Assembly: GCF_900188405.1 (NCBI RefSeq)
Contig: NZ_FZOF01000021.1
Span: 79,924 to 143,923 of the forward strand
Length of the DNA stretch: 64,000 nucleotides
Direction: 5' to 3'
DNA from: Actinacidiphila glaucinigra
Lineage (GTDB): Bacteria; Actinomycetota; Actinomycetes; Streptomycetales; Streptomycetaceae
The position numbers were made by a program, and so were the translations under genes. Positions 1 through 7,573 of the stretch are shown here, piece by piece (position 1 is the first letter of the stretch; each line of letters begins with the position of its first letter). The notes below the pieces were generated by a model. The model was not told the DNA's origin and made no database searches. It worked only from the letters and a program-made list of their open reading frames with translations.

Positions 1-236
1 GCCCGGTACGGAGCACGCGCCGGCGGTGCGCCGAAGTCGCGGTCGAAGGCCTCAGCGAAGCCGGGTCGGGAAACAGCAGCACGGAAGGAATCGGTTGCCT
101 TGCCCAGGTTGGCTTGGTTCTCCTCCGCCACCGCCAGCTCGGCAAGGTAGGCGCGGACGCTAAGGCCGCGGGCTGCGGCCAGAGCCGCGAAGCGGTCCCG
201 CGTCTCTGTGTCAATCTTCACGGTGGTGTCAGCCAT
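1..236 (-). CDS. Antitoxin-like protein, partial at left edge
   Basis: The reading frame starts with ATG at 236 and runs off the left end of the window, so only about 78 N-terminal residues are visible. They open MADTTVKIDTETRDRF, a pattern typical of ribbon-helix-helix DNA-binding antitoxins, then give an Ala-rich helix (ALAAARGLSVRAYLAELA) and a charged tail. Streptomyces proteins of this type are often named MazE7-like antitoxins and sit upstream of a small toxin gene, which would lie outside this window to the left. No Shine-Dalgarno site is seen before the ATG. A -10-like CATACT ends six bases upstream, so the mRNA may be leaderless. Family is likely; the toxin partner is inferred. Confidence 0.6.
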   Translation of the reverse strand, partial: MADTTVKIDTETRDRFAALAAARGLSVRAYLAELAVAEENQANLGKATDSFRAAVSRPGFAEAFDRDFGAPPARAPYR

Positions 237-240
237 AAGG

Positions 241-262
241 ACAGTATGCACCCAGGTATACC
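241..262 (-). promoter_or_regulatory. Promoter and palindrome before antitoxin gene
   Basis: On the minus strand CATACT lies where transcription would begin at or next to the A of the ATG at 236. Just upstream is the perfect 8-bp palindrome GGTATACC (255-262). Ribbon-helix-helix antitoxins usually repress their own promoter through such short palindromes, so this is a candidate autoregulatory operator. The promoter call is by eye only. Confidence 0.3.
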
Positions 263-263
263 G

Positions 264-925
264 ACGCGAATACCGTTCGGTGCGGGATCTGCCACCCGAC
301 GCGTATAACGCGAGGAGATGCACACCGGCACGTTCGGCCGGCGGGCCCTGCCGCACCCTACGACGTTGGGTGATCACGCATAGCGAGCTGTTCGCGCAGC
401 TTGAGTGCCCGATTCTGAACAGCCCGGTGCGGTAGACGCGGCCAATGCACAGCTCTGGAGACTAAGGGCCAGCCCCCGGCTCTTCTCCCACGACACTGTG
501 CGCCTGGCCCGACACCTACCGTGAAGGCATCGCTTCGGGGCTCTTCCTCACCGAACGCGGAAGCGCCCCCGCTCTACTGGGAGTGGGGCGGCAAAGATCA
601 CAAGTACACCGAGAAGACGCCGCCAAGCCCATCCCGGCGTCGTTCCGGACGGCTACCTCCGCGACCAGGGCCCAGGCATGGGCGCAGCGTTCGACGAGGC
701 CGCGAGGTCTGGCAGACCCTCAAGATGCCGCCCAACGCCGAGGGCGGGATCACCCTGCCGCAGAGGCCTGCCTCTCGAACGCCGCGCGTGGACCGCATCT
801 GGCGGCGCGGCCGTCCTCGGCTCCCTCACCGGGTACGCCGTGCAGTTCCTCGCCTGGCCACCCATAGCGCCCCGTACGGTCGCTCAGGGTCGCGCAAAGC
901 CCTCAGGGACGGCGTTCGCAGCGAC
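264..925. other. Gene-free stretch with possible degraded coding sequence
   Basis: No reading frame here combines a start, a Shine-Dalgarno site and family-like sequence. Short protein-like runs appear in different frames, such as SGLFLTERGSAPALL near 525-580 and GGAAVLGSLTGYAVQFLAWPP near 800-860, which suggests coding DNA broken by indels. I do not recognise the parent genes. Confidence 0.3.
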
Positions 926-1132
926 TCACTTACCGCCCGCCTTGATCCACCGCCACACAAAAATGCAGACGACGAAGGGTGCGACGACCATCGTCAGCAT
1001 CCACAGGCCGACAGACGCAGGCGAATAGATGTACCACTGCCACCGCTGCGGCAGGAGTGAGGGCGCTATCAACGCCACGATCAGGCAAAGCCACGTGGCG
1101 AGCACTGTTGCCGCCATGCGTACTGCCAGCAT
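926..1132 (-). CDS. Small membrane protein of unknown function
   Basis: A 68-residue protein. The start at 1132 (MLAVRMAATVL) is chosen over an upstream in-frame start because GAGGGG lies 9 nt before it. Two hydrophobic segments are visible: residues about 6-24 (MAATVLATWLCLIVALIAP) and about 38-62 (SVGLWMLTMVVAPFVVCIFVW), separated by a Trp/Tyr-rich turn (QRWQWYIY). The tail KAGGK is basic. It is probably a two-pass inner-membrane protein. No family is recognised and the neighbours give no functional clue. Confidence 0.5.
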   Translation of the reverse strand: MLAVRMAATVLATWLCLIVALIAPSLLPQRWQWYIYSPASVGLWMLTMVVAPFVVCIFVWRWIKAGGK

Positions 1133-1260
1133 CGCTATCGGCCCCTCAACACCTCTCACACCCCTACGGCCGGATCCTAGTGCTGGGACCCTTGGCAACC
1201 GCAGCGCCCCCGTACGGACTCACGCGGCCGTACGGGGGGCGTCTTTGGTTTATCCGGAGA

Positions 1261-1605
1261 TCACTGGTCGGGGCGGCACTTCGGGCACGACGTAACCTCC
1301 GGCTGATCGAGGGCGACGTCCCGCTCCTTCCGACTCAGCCATCCGCCGGCCGCGGCCGGGCAGTCGCTCCGATGAATGACGCCACGTCCCGGTCCCTTGC
1401 CGGTCGGAGGCGGGATGCTCTCCAGCCGCCACCCGCGGCCGCCACGGGCGAACGACTGCTCGTCGCGTGACGGCCTGGGCGTCGTCACCGCGGGGGGCGC
1501 GGCGGCCGCGGCCTGCTCGATCTTCGCGTCCACCGCAGCGAGCTGAAGTTCCAGATACACGCGGATCACACGGAGGCGTTCCACATCCGGCGGCAGTTCG
1601 CTCAT
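1261..1605 (-). CDS. DUF6233 family protein
   Basis: A 114-residue protein with the DUF6233 layout common in Streptomyces. The N-terminal helix MSELPPDVERLRVIRVYLELQL is followed by an Ala/Pro linker. A C-terminal part has GWRLES, then GRGVIHRSDC, and ends CPKCRPDQ. The conserved H..C and C-P-x-C positions look like metal ligands, but the biochemical role of this family is not known. No clear ribosome site precedes the ATG at 1605. These proteins are frequently found in accessory, integrase-bearing regions, which fits the neighbouring decayed integrase. Confidence 0.65.
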   Translation of the reverse strand: MSELPPDVERLRVIRVYLELQLAAVDAKIEQAAAAAPPAVTTPRPSRDEQSFARGGRGWRLESIPPPTGKGPGRGVIHRSDCPAAAGGWLSRKERDVALDQPEVTSCPKCRPDQ

Positions 1606-1712
1606 ATGTTCGACTTTAGGACGGGCGCCTCCGCTCCGGCCAGTCGACTACGCAAACGGCACTCGGACGTGTCGGTGCGCTGGTCAGCTCAGAGGCTCAC
1701 TGGCAGGCCAGG

Positions 1713-2147
1713 TCAGTTGACCCAGTCATGCCAGCGCGAGTGGGGTTTCTCGCAGGCGCCAGAGTCGTAGGCATCCTGGTAGGCCTTGGCTCGGAGTTCC
1801 TTGACTGTCGTCGCTTTCCCGTCCGAGCCCATAACCTTGCCGCCAATCGTTACGTAGCCGAACGAGACTGCACAGTCGGGGCGCACGAGTGTTCCTGCCA
1901 CGACGATGGCGCAGATGCCGAGGACAAGCCAACGCGGGTTCCGAGCCGTGCGGCGCGCTACGAGCGGATCCCTGCCTGAGCTGAGACGCCGGACACCGAA
2001 ACACGGACGCCGCCGGTACGGGCGGCCGGCCTCGGCCAGCAGGACTTCCACCGCAGGTCGTACCAAGGCGACCGCCCGGGCACAGGCCATTCCCGCCGGA
2101 CCAGCACCCGCGACGATAATGCGCCGACGTGCCGGATCATGGTGCAT
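1713..2147 (-). CDS. Chimeric ORF: truncated FAD/NAD-binding fold joined to small membrane protein
   Basis: From ATG 2147 (a run of G lies just upstream) the frame encodes 144 residues with two unrelated parts. Residues about 8-45 (RRRIIVAGAGPAGMACARAV) form the beta-alpha-beta dinucleotide-binding start of an FAD-dependent oxidoreductase, with the GxGPAG motif, which stops abruptly. From about residue 71 the protein reads NPRWLVLGICAIVVAGTLV, a membrane or signal segment, followed by a soluble tail (VTIGGKVMGSDGK, KAYQDAYDSGACEKP). The second half may be the original gene, but no proper start codon is seen at its head. I read this as an oxidoreductase fragment fused in frame by deletion; whether it is expressed is unknown. 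Confidence 0.35.
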   Translation of the reverse strand: MHHDPARRRIIVAGAGPAGMACARAVALVRPAVEVLLAEAGRPYRRRPCFGVRRLSSGRDPLVARRTARNPRWLVLGICAIVVAGTLVRPDCAVSFGYVTIGGKVMGSDGKATTVKELRAKAYQDAYDSGACEKPHSRWHDWVN

Positions 2148-2456
2148 GCCCCCCGGTGCGCTGCGGAAAGGGCAACGCGATCGGGGGACGGGTGGTGCGG
2201 CCGGGCTTTTCCGCAGGGCGACGCGCGCCTTGGGCTTCCTGCGTTTGCGTGGTCGTACTGGTTGTCTCCGATGCCATGACGTTCTGCCGAGCGACGTGGA
2301 GACCCGGCGCGCCGGATGCTGAGGCATCGGCGCCTGCCGGGACGTTGGGGACTGCCCCTCGCCCAGCCCCGCGACAGCTACAGGCGTGAGGGCAGTCCTG
2401 TATGCGACCGATGAGCACACGCGGCGTCGGCCAGCGGTACTGGGGTCCGGCGTGTA

Positions 2457-2600
2457 ATGCCGGAAAGGAAGCGAGCGTTGACTCGCTGGAATGGGATCCG
2501 CGGCAAGCGCGGTTTCCCGGGCTCGGAAGGCTCCACCCGACGCCGCATGTTCGGCGCGGCGGCAGAGCTTGCCTATCTCGCGGACTTTGTTGTTGCTTAG
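2457..2600 (+). CDS. 47-residue ORF ahead of integrase remnant
   Basis: ATG 2457 opens a short basic protein (MPERKRALTRWNGIRGKRG, then AAAELAYLADFVVA) that ends at a TAG immediately before, and in the same frame as, the truncated integrase. It does not match the usual N-terminus of that integrase family, so it is probably unrelated sequence at a deletion junction rather than the missing N-terminus. It has no confident family. Confidence 0.2.
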   Translation: MPERKRALTRWNGIRGKRGFPGSEGSTRRRMFGAAAELAYLADFVVA

Positions 2601-3912
2601 TTGCGCACCCTCGCCTCCGCTGATCCACTGCTGCCGGTCAACTTCTCCGCCGTGGCCAGGGACGCCGGGATCGGAAGCTTCCCGCTGCCCTGGGTGAACC
2701 TCCTGCGCGAGGACCTGGAGCGGGCCGTGACCGCGGTAGGTGTCGAGGCCCCGCTCGGCCGTGACGCGGCCCCCGTGCCGAGGGCCGATGGCAAGGGACC
2801 CATCCCCTGGACCGCACCGATAGGCGAGCTGGACGTGGGCCCTCTGGTCGCGCGCATGCGGTCGGCCTGCCTGCTGTTGACGGCGGCCGTCAGCGGAATG
2901 AGAGCCAGCGAGCTCGCCGAACTCCTCGTGGGATGCCGCCGTCCACCGCAGGAGTCCTACCGGGGACTGCGGCGCTTCCGGATCGGCGGGAAACTGATCA
3001 AGGGGCAGGCGCTTGGCGGCACTGACGACGAATGGGTGGTGACCGAGGAGGTCTACGAGGCGATCGCACTGGCCGAGCGCCTGCATGACTCCTCCAGCCC
3101 GCATCTGTTCACCGTGTCCGGGTTCGCCTCCGCCTACAAGACCTTCCCGGCACTGGGTGAACGGTCCGGCCGGCCAGCGGCTCGGACTCGCGCCGATCCC
3201 CGACGGGTCGGTGAATCTGCGCATGCTGAGGAGAACGCTCGCCGTCGAACTGGCCTATCGGCCCGGTGGTCTCCTCGCTGCGAAGATTCACCTGAAGCAT
3301 GTGTCGGTGATCACCACCGAGGGCTACGCGAACCGTCCTGGCGGATCACAGTCCCGATTCCTCGCGGAGGTCGGCAAGGAGGAGGAGAAGCGGAACCTCG
3401 CCATCGTCACCGAGGAGTGGAAGAACGCCCGAGCGGGGATCAAGCCGTCCGGCCCTGGCGCCCGTGACCTGTTGGACTTCTTCCAGAGCGTGGACGGCCA
3501 GCTCGACGACGCGCTCCGGACAGCACCGAATGTGATCACCAACGACCAGCAGGTTCGCGGCATGCTTATGAAACGGGCCAAGACCCTGCACCTGGGGACC
3601 GCGAACTACTGCTGGTTCGCCGACCCCGCGAAGGCGCTGTGCCTGAAACTCGCGGGGACACCGACCGCGGATCGGCCGTTGATCGGCATGTGTGACTCGG
3701 CTCGCTGTCCGCAGGCCACCCATCATCCCCGCCATCGCCCGGTCTGGGAGAAGACCGTCGAGCAGAACAAGGTGTTCATCAGGATGCTCGGGCGCGGGCA
3801 GAAGGCCGAACGGACCTGCCTGGAAGCGGAGTTGGCCCGCGCGGAGAGGGTCATCGCGGACATCGACGCAGCCAGCCGGGGCCCGACAGTCGCGGCCGGG
3901 ATGGAGGACTGA
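2601..3912 (+). pseudogene. Tyrosine-type site-specific integrase, 5'-truncated and frameshifted
   Basis: The family-like sequence starts abruptly at 2601 (LRTLASADPLLPVNFS), without the N-terminal SAM-like half, directly after an in-frame stop. It runs in one frame to about 3150, then continues one frame over. The junction reads AAGACCTTCCCGGCACTGG where KTFRHWVNGPAGQRLG is expected, so one C is inserted. Tyrosine-recombinase boxes are visible: SGMRASELAEL (first Arg), LRMLRRTLAVELAYRPGG (second Arg region) and TTEGYANR (candidate nucleophilic Tyr). The C-terminal extension has a probable zinc site, MCDSARCPQATHHPRH. The stop overlaps the start of the next gene, as in intact integrase and accessory pairs. 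It is non-functional as read. Confidence 0.8.
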
Positions 3913-3913
3913 G

Positions 3914-4043
3914 ATGGGACGTCTGACAGCAGAGACCCGCGCCCGGAACGAAGCAGCGATCCGGGCGGCGATGGACCGGCTGCTGGCCGGAGCGATCCCG
4001 CCGGGCGGCGGGTGCGATCTCAAGACCCTGGCGGCCGAGGCAG
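3914..4043 (+). pseudogene. HTH/coiled-coil accessory gene, 5' part (interrupted by IS110)
   Basis: ATG 3914 follows the integrase stop by one base. The sequence MGRLTAETRARNEAAIRAAM, then CDLKTLAAEA, is the N-terminal DNA-binding half of a small protein normally encoded after this integrase type. After base 4043 the frame enters IS110 sequence and stops at 4058-4060. Joining base 4043 to 5697 restores an unbroken frame (LKTLAAEA-GVTRTGFYPKG) of 160 residues, proving where the element inserted. By analogy with the TnpC-type partners of Tn554-like recombinases, it probably helped the integrase; that role is inferred. Confidence 0.75.
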
Positions 4044-4064
4044 ACATCCGATGCGGTTGATCTG

Positions 4065-5284
4065 TCAAGCCACGGTGGGGAAGGCGATCTCTTCGCTGTA
4101 GGGGATCCGCGTGGTCAGGCAGTGGTGGAGGCAGCCGAGCATGCGGTTGAAGAGGTTGCGTTGGGCGGCGGTGTGGCGTTCTTCGGTGGCTCGGCGGCGG
4201 TCGTAGTGGGCTCGGGCGCCGGGTGATGCGGTGAGGGCGGCGAAGGCCCACAGGTAGCCGACGGCGGCCAGTCGTTGGTTCTTGATGTGCCTGGCCAGCA
4301 CCACTGTTTTCTTGCCTGAGGCGCGGGTGATGGGGGCGGCGCCGGCGTAGGCCTTGAGTGCCCGGGCGTCGGCGAATCGGGTGTGGTCGTCGCCGAGTTC
4401 TGCCAGGACGCGGGCGCCGGTGAGGGCTCCGAGGCCGGGAAGCTGGTGATGATCTCGGCGTCCGGGTGCGTCTCGAACGCTGCGACGGTGGCGGCTTCGA
4501 GCTCGTTGGCGCTGGTGCAGGCTGCGTTGAACTGTCGTAGCAGGGCTTGGGTTTTGGCGCCCATGGCCTGTTCGACCAGGGGTGGTTGCTGCATCTGCGG
4601 TTCGCGCAGCAGTTGGTGAAGGCGTTCGACCTCGGGGGTGATCTCGCGTTGGCGGCCGGCCTTGACGAGCAGGGCGCGGAGCTGGCTGCGGGACAGGCGG
4701 GCGGCCTCGATGGGGGTGGGGGCGGCGGCCAGCAGGGTGCGGGTGACCGGTGAGGTGATGCCCTCGCGGAAGTGAACGAACACCGTGAGGAAGCCGGGGA
4801 AGTATTCGCGCAGGTGGGAGCGGAGTTTGTTGCCTGCTTGTGTGCGGTCCCAGACGGCGTCTTGCTGGGCGCGGGCCAGGACTGCGATGGCCTGGGCGAG
4901 CTCGCTGTCGGTGGGCAGGGGGCGGTGCTCGTTGATGTCGGTGCGCAGGATGTTGGCCAGGACCTTGGCGTCCAGGTGGTCGGACTTCTTGCGGGTCAGG
5001 GCGTAGCGGTCGCGGTAGCGGGCGGCGGTGAGTGGGTTGATGGCGTAGACGGGTCGGCCGGTGGCGCGCAGGCAGGACACCAGCAGTCCGTGGGAGGTCT
5101 CGATGGCCACCGGGACCGGGGACTGTGGGGTGTCGCCGTGATCGGCCAGCAGATCCAGCAAGTGGGTCAGGCCGGCCGCGTTGTCGTCGATGCGGAGCTT
5201 GGCTAACAGGGTGCCGTCCTGGTCGATCAGGGCCACGTCGTGGTGGTCGCTGGCCCAGTCGATCCCGCAGAAGACGCCGGGCAT
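4065..5284 (-). pseudogene. IS110 transposase (DEDD recombinase), frameshifted
   Basis: ATG 5284 is preceded by GGAGGGAG. The N-terminal RuvC-like DEDD domain is complete: D9 (CGIDWAS), E62 (VAIETSHG), D102 and D105 (KKSDHLDAKVLA). A helical middle follows. The C-terminal transposase_20 domain lies in another frame: after ITSFP the expected GLGALTGARVLAELGDD is found only after restoring one G at about 4433-4438, within CCCGGCC. That part carries APITRASGKKTV, where the catalytic serine of the family is expected, and ends HHCLTTRIPYSEE. As written the product is cut before the Ser domain. It is either a decayed copy or a sequencing error in a G run. Confidence 0.85.
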
Positions 5285-5329
5285 GGGTTTCTCCCTCCGT
5301 GTTGGCGCTGGTCACAGCCGTGCGGGGAT

Positions 5330-5676
5330 GCGCGGCTCCCTAATGGAAGGGCTCGTGCGGCCCGTCATCCGATCAGCCGTTCGCGATCCCGGCGGCCGGC
5401 AGGGCCCTCGGTCTGCAGGGGAACTCTGTGGTTCTCGAAGCGGTGAGAGGTGATCCCTGCTGGCGGCCTGGTCCACGACGCTAACGATTTCAACGCTTCT
5501 GGGGGCGTGGCCCGGAGGGGCCGGGCGAGCTGGACGAAGGCTGGAGCGTGGCCCGGGCCCCGCCGGGCCACGCGTCCCCGACGGATGTCGGGGATGGCCA
5601 GCCCGCGGGACCGGCTCTGCCTTGGGAGGTCAATGCCTCAGGAGCGAATACGGCTCACCACGTGCTGGCCATCCCC
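5330..5676 (-). ncRNA. Candidate IS110 bridge RNA with target and donor loops
   Basis: The RNA would be read right to left from the element end toward the transposase. A 13-bp stem (5664-5676 with 5590-5602), extended by CGTGG/CCGCG, encloses a target loop: left guide 5648-5640 (TTCGCTCCT), hairpin 5639-5626 (GAGG/CCTC), right guide 5625-5617 (CCAAGGCAG). The rebuilt empty site on this strand reads GTCACTC-CT-GCCTCGG. The left guide agrees at 7 of 9 bases plus one G-U wobble; the right guide is complementary at 8 of 9. A second loop closed by CGGCT/AGCCG (5375-5379, 5333-5337) has ATCGGATGAC (5373-5364, matching the element end ATCGGATGT-CT over 8 bases), hairpin 5363-5349, and TTCCATTAG (5348-5340, complementary to CTAATGG at the other end). 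Two perfect hairpins lie between (5575-5594, 5546-5573). Confidence 0.75.
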
Positions 5677-5696
5677 AACGCTTACGTCCCCATTAG

Positions 5697-6049
5697 GAGT
5701 GACGCGAACAGGCTTCTATCCGAAGGGAGAACGCCCCGGTCCCTACCAGCACCTCGCGGAGGAGTTCGAACGGCGGGTGAAGGAGGCCCAGGCAGCCGGG
5801 ATCGTCACGGACCCCAGGGCCTCCCAGATCGAGCGGTTGAAGGCCCAGGTCGCCGAGCTGAAGGAACGGCTCGCCGAACGGGACGCGGATCTCGCCGAGC
5901 TCATGGCCTTCAAGAGCCTCGCGATCTCGCGGCTGGCCGCGCAGCACGCTGAGATCGAACGGCTGCGACACCAAGCTGCGTCAGACGAGGACATTCGCCG
6001 GTTGCCGACACGCGGGAGCTCGGTGACCACGCACCGGCCGTGCAGTTGA
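5697..6049 (+). pseudogene. HTH/coiled-coil accessory gene, 3' part
   Basis: This is the continuation of the gene begun at 3914. The segment opens with the second half of the split Gly codon, then VTRTGFYPKGERPGPYQHLAE, completing a helix-turn-helix. A long coiled coil follows (IERLKAQVAELKERLAERDA, then AISRLAAQHAEIERLRHQAA), ending at TGA 6047-6049. Upstream in the same frame lies IS110 non-coding sequence, so this half has no start of its own. The well-kept heptads suggest the insertion is recent relative to the decay of the integrase. Confidence 0.75.
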
Positions 6050-6204
6050 GAGAAGCCTCATGCGGGTTAGCGCAGGGGGCAGCTCGGCGGAGAGCCGTGC
6101 TCTCGATAGTCGGGACATTCGGGTGTCAACCCTGACCATCGTCCAAGTCCGGCTCTGCCATTCGGCTCAGGCTTCCGACTGCTGCCGCTCCTACGTTCGG
6201 GGCC

Positions 6205-7191
6205 ATGGAAACGCACGCTCAAGAGAACTTACGGGTCACCCGACTGCTGGGCTCCATGGCATTGCTGGGAGCGGGAGCTGGAACGGTTGTCTGGCTGTCT
6301 CCAGGCGGGCTTGGCGAGGTTGGCGCAACTGAGGTCACGAAGGGGGCTTCGGTATCCGCGTATCGGTCGGTGACCGAAGCTGTGGCGGACGCACCGGCGT
6401 GGATGGGCTCGCTGCTTGAGGTGGCCACCGAGGGCATCCTGGTGATCCTTGGACTGTTGCTGGTCTGGCTGTGCTGGACTGCAGTCCGCTGCAAGGACGC
6501 GGCCAGCGCCGCAGGGGCCGTCGTGATCGGTGTCGGCACCGTTGCCGCCTATGGGATCAGCGAGGCACTGAAACTGGTCGTGGACGAGGAGCGGCCCTGC
6601 CGAGCGCTGCGCGGGGTCGAGGCGATCGCGGAGTGCCCGGGGGCGGGGGACTGGTCTTTCCCGAGTAACCACGCCACCTTGGCCGCCGCTCTCGCGGTCG
6701 GGCTGACCATGCTGCGACCTCGACTGGCTTTCGCGACACTGCCGTTGGCCGGGGCGGCGGCGCTTCTGCGCGTCCTGGTGGGAGTCCACTACCCACACGA
6801 CGTTCTCGCTGGCGCGATTCTCGGCGGCACCGTCGCGGCTGCTGTGTTGCTCGCCGTGACGCCGCTCGCGGTACGGGCAACATCAGTGCTGGTCAGGCGC
6901 TGGTGGGGGAACGATGCCGGCCTCATGCGCTACGACGGCGGCAGCGGCCCGGTTGTCCACACCCAGACGGGCCAGCACGGAGCTGACGTGCGCCTTGACC
7001 GTTCCTTCCACCACATGCAGTCGGCGGGCGATCTGGCCGTTGGACAACCCGCTGCCGAGGAAGGACAGCACTTCCCGTTCTCGGGCGGTGAGCCCATTGA
7101 CCCGTTCACGAGCGGCACCGCGCCGACTGGCCAGGGCACCAGCGCCGCTCGACGCGAGGTGCGCGACCACCCGGGCCGCGACCTTCGGTGA
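6205..7191 (+). CDS. PAP2-superfamily membrane phosphatase
   Basis: ATG 6205 opens a 328-residue frame. Five or six hydrophobic segments surround the PAP2 motifs: KLVVDEERPCR (K-x6-RP), FPSNHATLAAA (PSxH) and RVLVGVHYPHDVLAG (R-x5-H-x3-D), with the catalytic histidines in the second and third. Such enzymes remove phosphate from phosphatidic acid, undecaprenyl diphosphate or related lipids at the membrane face. A short periplasmic domain lies between the first two segments. The recognisable protein ends near residue 233 (VLVRRWW, about 6905). The last ~95 residues are antisense to the response regulator and look non-native, so the original stop was probably lost. Confidence 0.75.
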   Translation: METHAQENLRVTRLLGSMALLGAGAGTVVWLSPGGLGEVGATEVTKGASVSAYRSVTEAVADAPAWMGSLLEVATEGILVILGLLLVWLCWTAVRCKDAASAAGAVVIGVGTVAAYGISEALKLVVDEERPCRALRGVEAIAECPGAGDWSFPSNHATLAAALAVGLTMLRPRLAFATLPLAGAAALLRVLVGVHYPHDVLAGAILGGTVAAAVLLAVTPLAVRATSVLVRRWWGNDAGLMRYDGGSGPVVHTQTGQHGADVRLDRSFHHMQSAGDLAVGQPAAEEGQHFPFSGGEPIDPFTSGTAPTGQGTSAARREVRDHPGRDLR

Positions 7192-7566
7192 CAGGTAGGC
7201 GGCGCCGTCAGCCACCGCGCGGACTCCCGTGATCAACTCCTCGGGCTCGCCCGACTTGATCAGGAAACCGGCGGCGCCGCCGCCCAGCGCCTGAAGGATG
7301 TAGTCGTCTTCTCCAAACGTCGTCAGCATGATCACACCGGTGGTCGGCACCGTCCTGTGGATCTCCGCTGCCGCCTCGATGCCGCTGACCTTCGGCATAC
7401 GAATGTCGAGCACGGCCACCTGGGGGCGATGGCGCCGAACCAGTTCCACAGCGTCATGTCCGTCGGCGGCCTCGGCAACGATGTCGATGCCTGGATCGGT
7501 GGACAATATGGCCCGCACGCCGGCACGGATCATCGCCTCGTCATCGGCGATCAGCACCCGGATCAT
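6883..7566 (-). CDS. NarL/LuxR-type response regulator
   Basis: A 227-residue two-domain regulator. The receiver domain has the acidic pair (VLIADDEAMIRAG), the phosphorylated Asp in VAVLDIRMPKVSG, the Thr in MLTTFGEDDY and the Lys in FLIKSGEPEEL. The output domain is a LuxR helix-turn-helix (GLTAREREVLSFLGSGLSNG, then GTVKAHVSSVLARLGVDNRA). It starts 7 nt after the stop of the sensor kinase gene and is surely its partner. Its target genes are not evident here. Its 3' end overlaps the antisense run-through tail of the PAP2 gene by about 300 nt. Confidence 0.93.
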   Translation of the reverse strand: MIRVLIADDEAMIRAGVRAILSTDPGIDIVAEAADGHDAVELVRRHRPQVAVLDIRMPKVSGIEAAAEIHRTVPTTGVIMLTTFGEDDYILQALGGGAAGFLIKSGEPEELITGVRAVADGAAYLSPKVAARVVAHLASSGAGALASRRGAARERVNGLTAREREVLSFLGSGLSNGQIARRLHVVEGTVKAHVSSVLARLGVDNRAAAAVVAHEAGIVPPPAPDQH

Positions 7567-7573
7567 CGAACGC

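Larger units (their letters stand above)
4044..5696 (-). mobile_element. IS110-family insertion sequence (1653 bp)
   Basis: The boundaries are fixed by the interrupted gene: removing 4044-5696 restores its frame exactly. Both junctions carry the dinucleotide AG on the plus strand (4042-4043 and 5695-5696), that is CT on the transposase strand, the core dinucleotide known for IS110 elements such as IS621. There are no terminal inverted repeats and no longer target duplication, also as expected. The element holds a minus-strand DEDD transposase (4065-5284) and a 412-bp non-coding end upstream of it that carries a bridge-RNA structure. The transposase gene has a frameshift, so the copy may be inactive. 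Confidence 0.88.

Noticed and set aside
1713..3224. 503-residue minus-strand ORF as one protein
   Set aside because: Only the last 144 residues look coding; the rest is antisense to the integrase remnant.
5341..6049. Plus-strand ORF from 5450 as an intact coiled-coil gene
   Set aside because: Its first 80 residues are IS110 non-coding DNA; the true coding part begins at 5697 and belongs to the gene started at 3914.
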